Below are positions 6,035-8,600 of a DNA stretch of 8,600 nucleotides, piece by piece. How positions within the stretch are numbered: the first letter of the stretch is position 1; each line of letters begins with the position of its first letter. The translations under genes were made by a program, and so were the position numbers. The stretch is taken from contig JBAWVO010000281.1 of the NCBI GenBank assembly GCA_037147235.1, positions 1-8,600 on the forward strand, in the 5' to 3' direction. Source of the stretch: JANXQG01 sp037147235. GTDB taxonomy: Bacteria > Planctomycetota > Planctomycetia > Pirellulales > Thermoguttaceae. Under the pieces are notes generated by a model. It was not told the DNA's origin, did no database searches, and saw nothing but the letters and a program-made list of their open reading frames with translations.

Positions 6035-6066
6035 GTGTTGGTCTTTGTTCTCCATTTTAGCCATTT

Positions 6067-6102
6067 AACCTTGTTCACCATCCGGGCAAGCCGGATGGGG
6101 TC
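6067..6102 (+). repeat. 35-bp palindromic repeat, copy 3 (one base longer)
   Basis: AACCT, TG, TTCACCATCC, centre GGGC-AA-GCC, then GGATGGGGTC. The stem pairs CCATCCGG with CCGGATGG and carries one extra G on the left side of the centre. Flanks and outer stem match the other two copies. Confidence 0.8.
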
Positions 6103-6194
6103 CAAAAGATGTATGTAACAACGAGGTGGCCCCGGGCGGTTTCCCGCCTGAGGCTCCAACAGACCCAAACGAGTGAATTCCTTAATTTCGTTCG

Positions 6195-6275
6195 TATGGG
6201 GGAGAGCGCAGCGAGCCCCACCAATTCTGTTGCGGTCCGCTTTGGGTGGGGCTCGTTTCACTCTCCCTACCCTAC
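6195..6275. repeat. Long hairpin repeat (copy 2), arms swapped relative to copy 1
   Basis: The left arm, 6195-6221, includes GGGGGAGAGCGCAGCGAG. The right arm, 6246-6275, includes CTCGTTTCACTCTCCC. They pair as in the hairpin at 501-583, and the loop again runs from CAATTC to CCGCTTT in the same orientation. The CGCAGC and TGAAAC segments sit in the opposite arms compared with copy 1. The stretch 6103-6194 before it holds only a small hairpin (GGCGG-TTTC-CCGCC at 6135-6148, possibly extended by GGC/GCC) and no gene I can support. Confidence 0.8.
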
Positions 6276-6321
6276 TTCTGGGGAGATGCGAAGTGGGATC
6301 TTCCGGTTCCAGGTGTGGAAC

Positions 6322-6363
6322 GCGAATAATTGTAGGGTGGGGCTTGCCGCGGTCGTCCCACCC
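6322..6363 (+). repeat. Third, truncated member of the long-hairpin repeat family
   Basis: The first 21 bases (6322-6342, GCGAATAATTGTAGGG onward) are identical to 491-511, the flank and outer arm of hairpin copy 1. The sequence then diverges, but GGGTGGG (6335-6341) still pairs with CCCACCC (6357-6363). It ends 28 bp before the rpsA -35 box. Confidence 0.7.
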
Positions 6364-6391
6364 TTCTTCCGTACTTGGTTTTCCGCTGCCG

Positions 6392-6420
6392 TTGCCTAAT
6401 TATTCCTTTCCTTGTATAAT
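6392..6420 (+). promoter_or_regulatory. Strong sigma70-type promoter of rpsA
   Basis: TTGCCT (6392-6397, four of six with TTGACA), an exact 17-base spacer, then a perfect TATAAT (6415-6420). Transcription should begin near 6427, leaving a leader of about 93 nt before the rpsA ATG. The -10 box overlaps the in-frame TTG at 6412, which therefore cannot be the start codon. Confidence 0.8.
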
Positions 6421-6447
6421 GAGCGATTCTCGATGGTCCGCATGGTA

Positions 6448-6466
6448 GTTCCTGGGTGCCGGGAAC
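6448..6466 (+). promoter_or_regulatory. Hairpin in the rpsA leader
   Basis: GTTCCTGG-GTG-CCGGGAAC folds into an eight-base-pair stem, including one U-G wobble, with a three-base loop. It lies about 20 nt from the predicted transcript start and 53 nt before the start codon. In E. coli, S1 represses its own mRNA through a structured leader with weak Shine-Dalgarno content. The weak Shine-Dalgarno here would fit, but a regulatory role is inference. Confidence 0.45.
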
Positions 6467-6519
6467 CGGGCGAACGAGTGGTCTTTTTGTGTGCGTGTTT
6501 TAGATACGGAATCGAATTC

Positions 6520-8463
<1,944 letters not shown>

Positions 8464-8490
8464 CGTCGATCCTTTATTCCGATTTTACCG

Positions 8491-8527
8491 CGACCCCGTC
8501 GGTTACGACCGGCGGGGTCGTTCTATT
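8491..8527 (+). terminator. Hairpin terminator of rpsA
   Basis: CGACCCCG-T-CGGT (8491-8503) pairs with ACCG-G-CGGGGTCG (8508-8520): 13 consecutive pairs including one U-G wobble, closed by a TACG loop of the UNCG type. TTCTATT follows, so the T-tract is short and interrupted. It begins 28 bp after the rpsA stop. Confidence 0.75.
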
Positions 8528-8600
8528 GCATGTTCTGTAAAAATTGCCTTGTGTCCTTCTGGCATTGTATCAAATCGGGTATTGTGCTATGACTTCACTG

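Noticed and set aside
5959..6399. Short open frames (about 100 codons) across the recQ-rpsA intergenic region
   Set aside because: They are made from palindromic repeats read in various frames and lack ribosome-binding sites or domain character.
6412..6519. Longer rpsA starting at TTG 6412 or ATG 6433
   Set aside because: 6412 lies inside the -10 hexamer. The region holds the leader hairpin and a peptide (VVFLCACF) unlike any S1 N-terminus, whereas MVNRNLIR at 6520 is a normal start.
8544..8600. Possible promoter (TTGCCT, 18 bases, TATCAA) and start codon (ATG at 8589) of a next gene
   Set aside because: The -10 is weak, there is no Shine-Dalgarno, and only four codons are visible before the window ends, so nothing can be called.

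Overview
The window looks like a chromosomal segment from a GC-rich bacterium, most likely a planctomycete (Pirellulales-like). This rests on three things: the long six-domain S1 protein starting MVNRNLIR, the large RecQ without an HRDC domain, and intergenic DNA full of short palindromic repeats whose accidental translations (GERSEPH, ARSETGHNK) I recall as frequent in planctomycete genomes. The phylum call is an inference.

Layout from left to right: (1) 3-272, the 3' end of a plus-strand gene with a GKIE-type tetrapeptide repeat, probably the tail of an Rpn/PD-(D/E)XK transposase-like nuclease. (2) 273-613, an intergenic mosaic of palindromes and dispersed repeats. (3) 614-2647 minus, ligA, NAD+-dependent DNA ligase. 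(4) 2648-2966, a divergent intergenic region with a nested inverted repeat. (5) 2967-3245 plus, a 92-residue winged-helix DNA-binding protein resembling an isolated SufR/DeoR-type reading head. (6) 3230-5683 minus, a long RecQ helicase whose 3' end overlaps the winged-helix gene by 16 bp. (7) 5684-6519, an 836-bp divergent region with a second repeat mosaic, a recQ -10 box almost touching the start codon, and a strong rpsA promoter. (8) 6520-8463 plus, rpsA, ribosomal protein S1 with six S1 domains and a repetitive acidic tail, followed by a hairpin terminator. (9) 8521-8600, where a next gene may begin but cannot be called.

The genes are housekeeping: ligA and recQ serve DNA replication, repair and recombination, and rpsA serves translation initiation. 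They do not form an operon; neighbours are divergent or convergent. I see no defence system, CRISPR array, prophage, rRNA or tRNA. The unusual content lies between the genes. The same repeat modules lie on both sides of the ligA-wHTH-recQ block (614-5683). A 35-bp palindromic repeat occurs three times with compensatory stem changes. Two copies of a long imperfect hairpin have their distinguishing arm segments swapped. The clearest gene-level oddities are the 24-bp repeat tail of S1 and the possibly leaderless recQ transcript.
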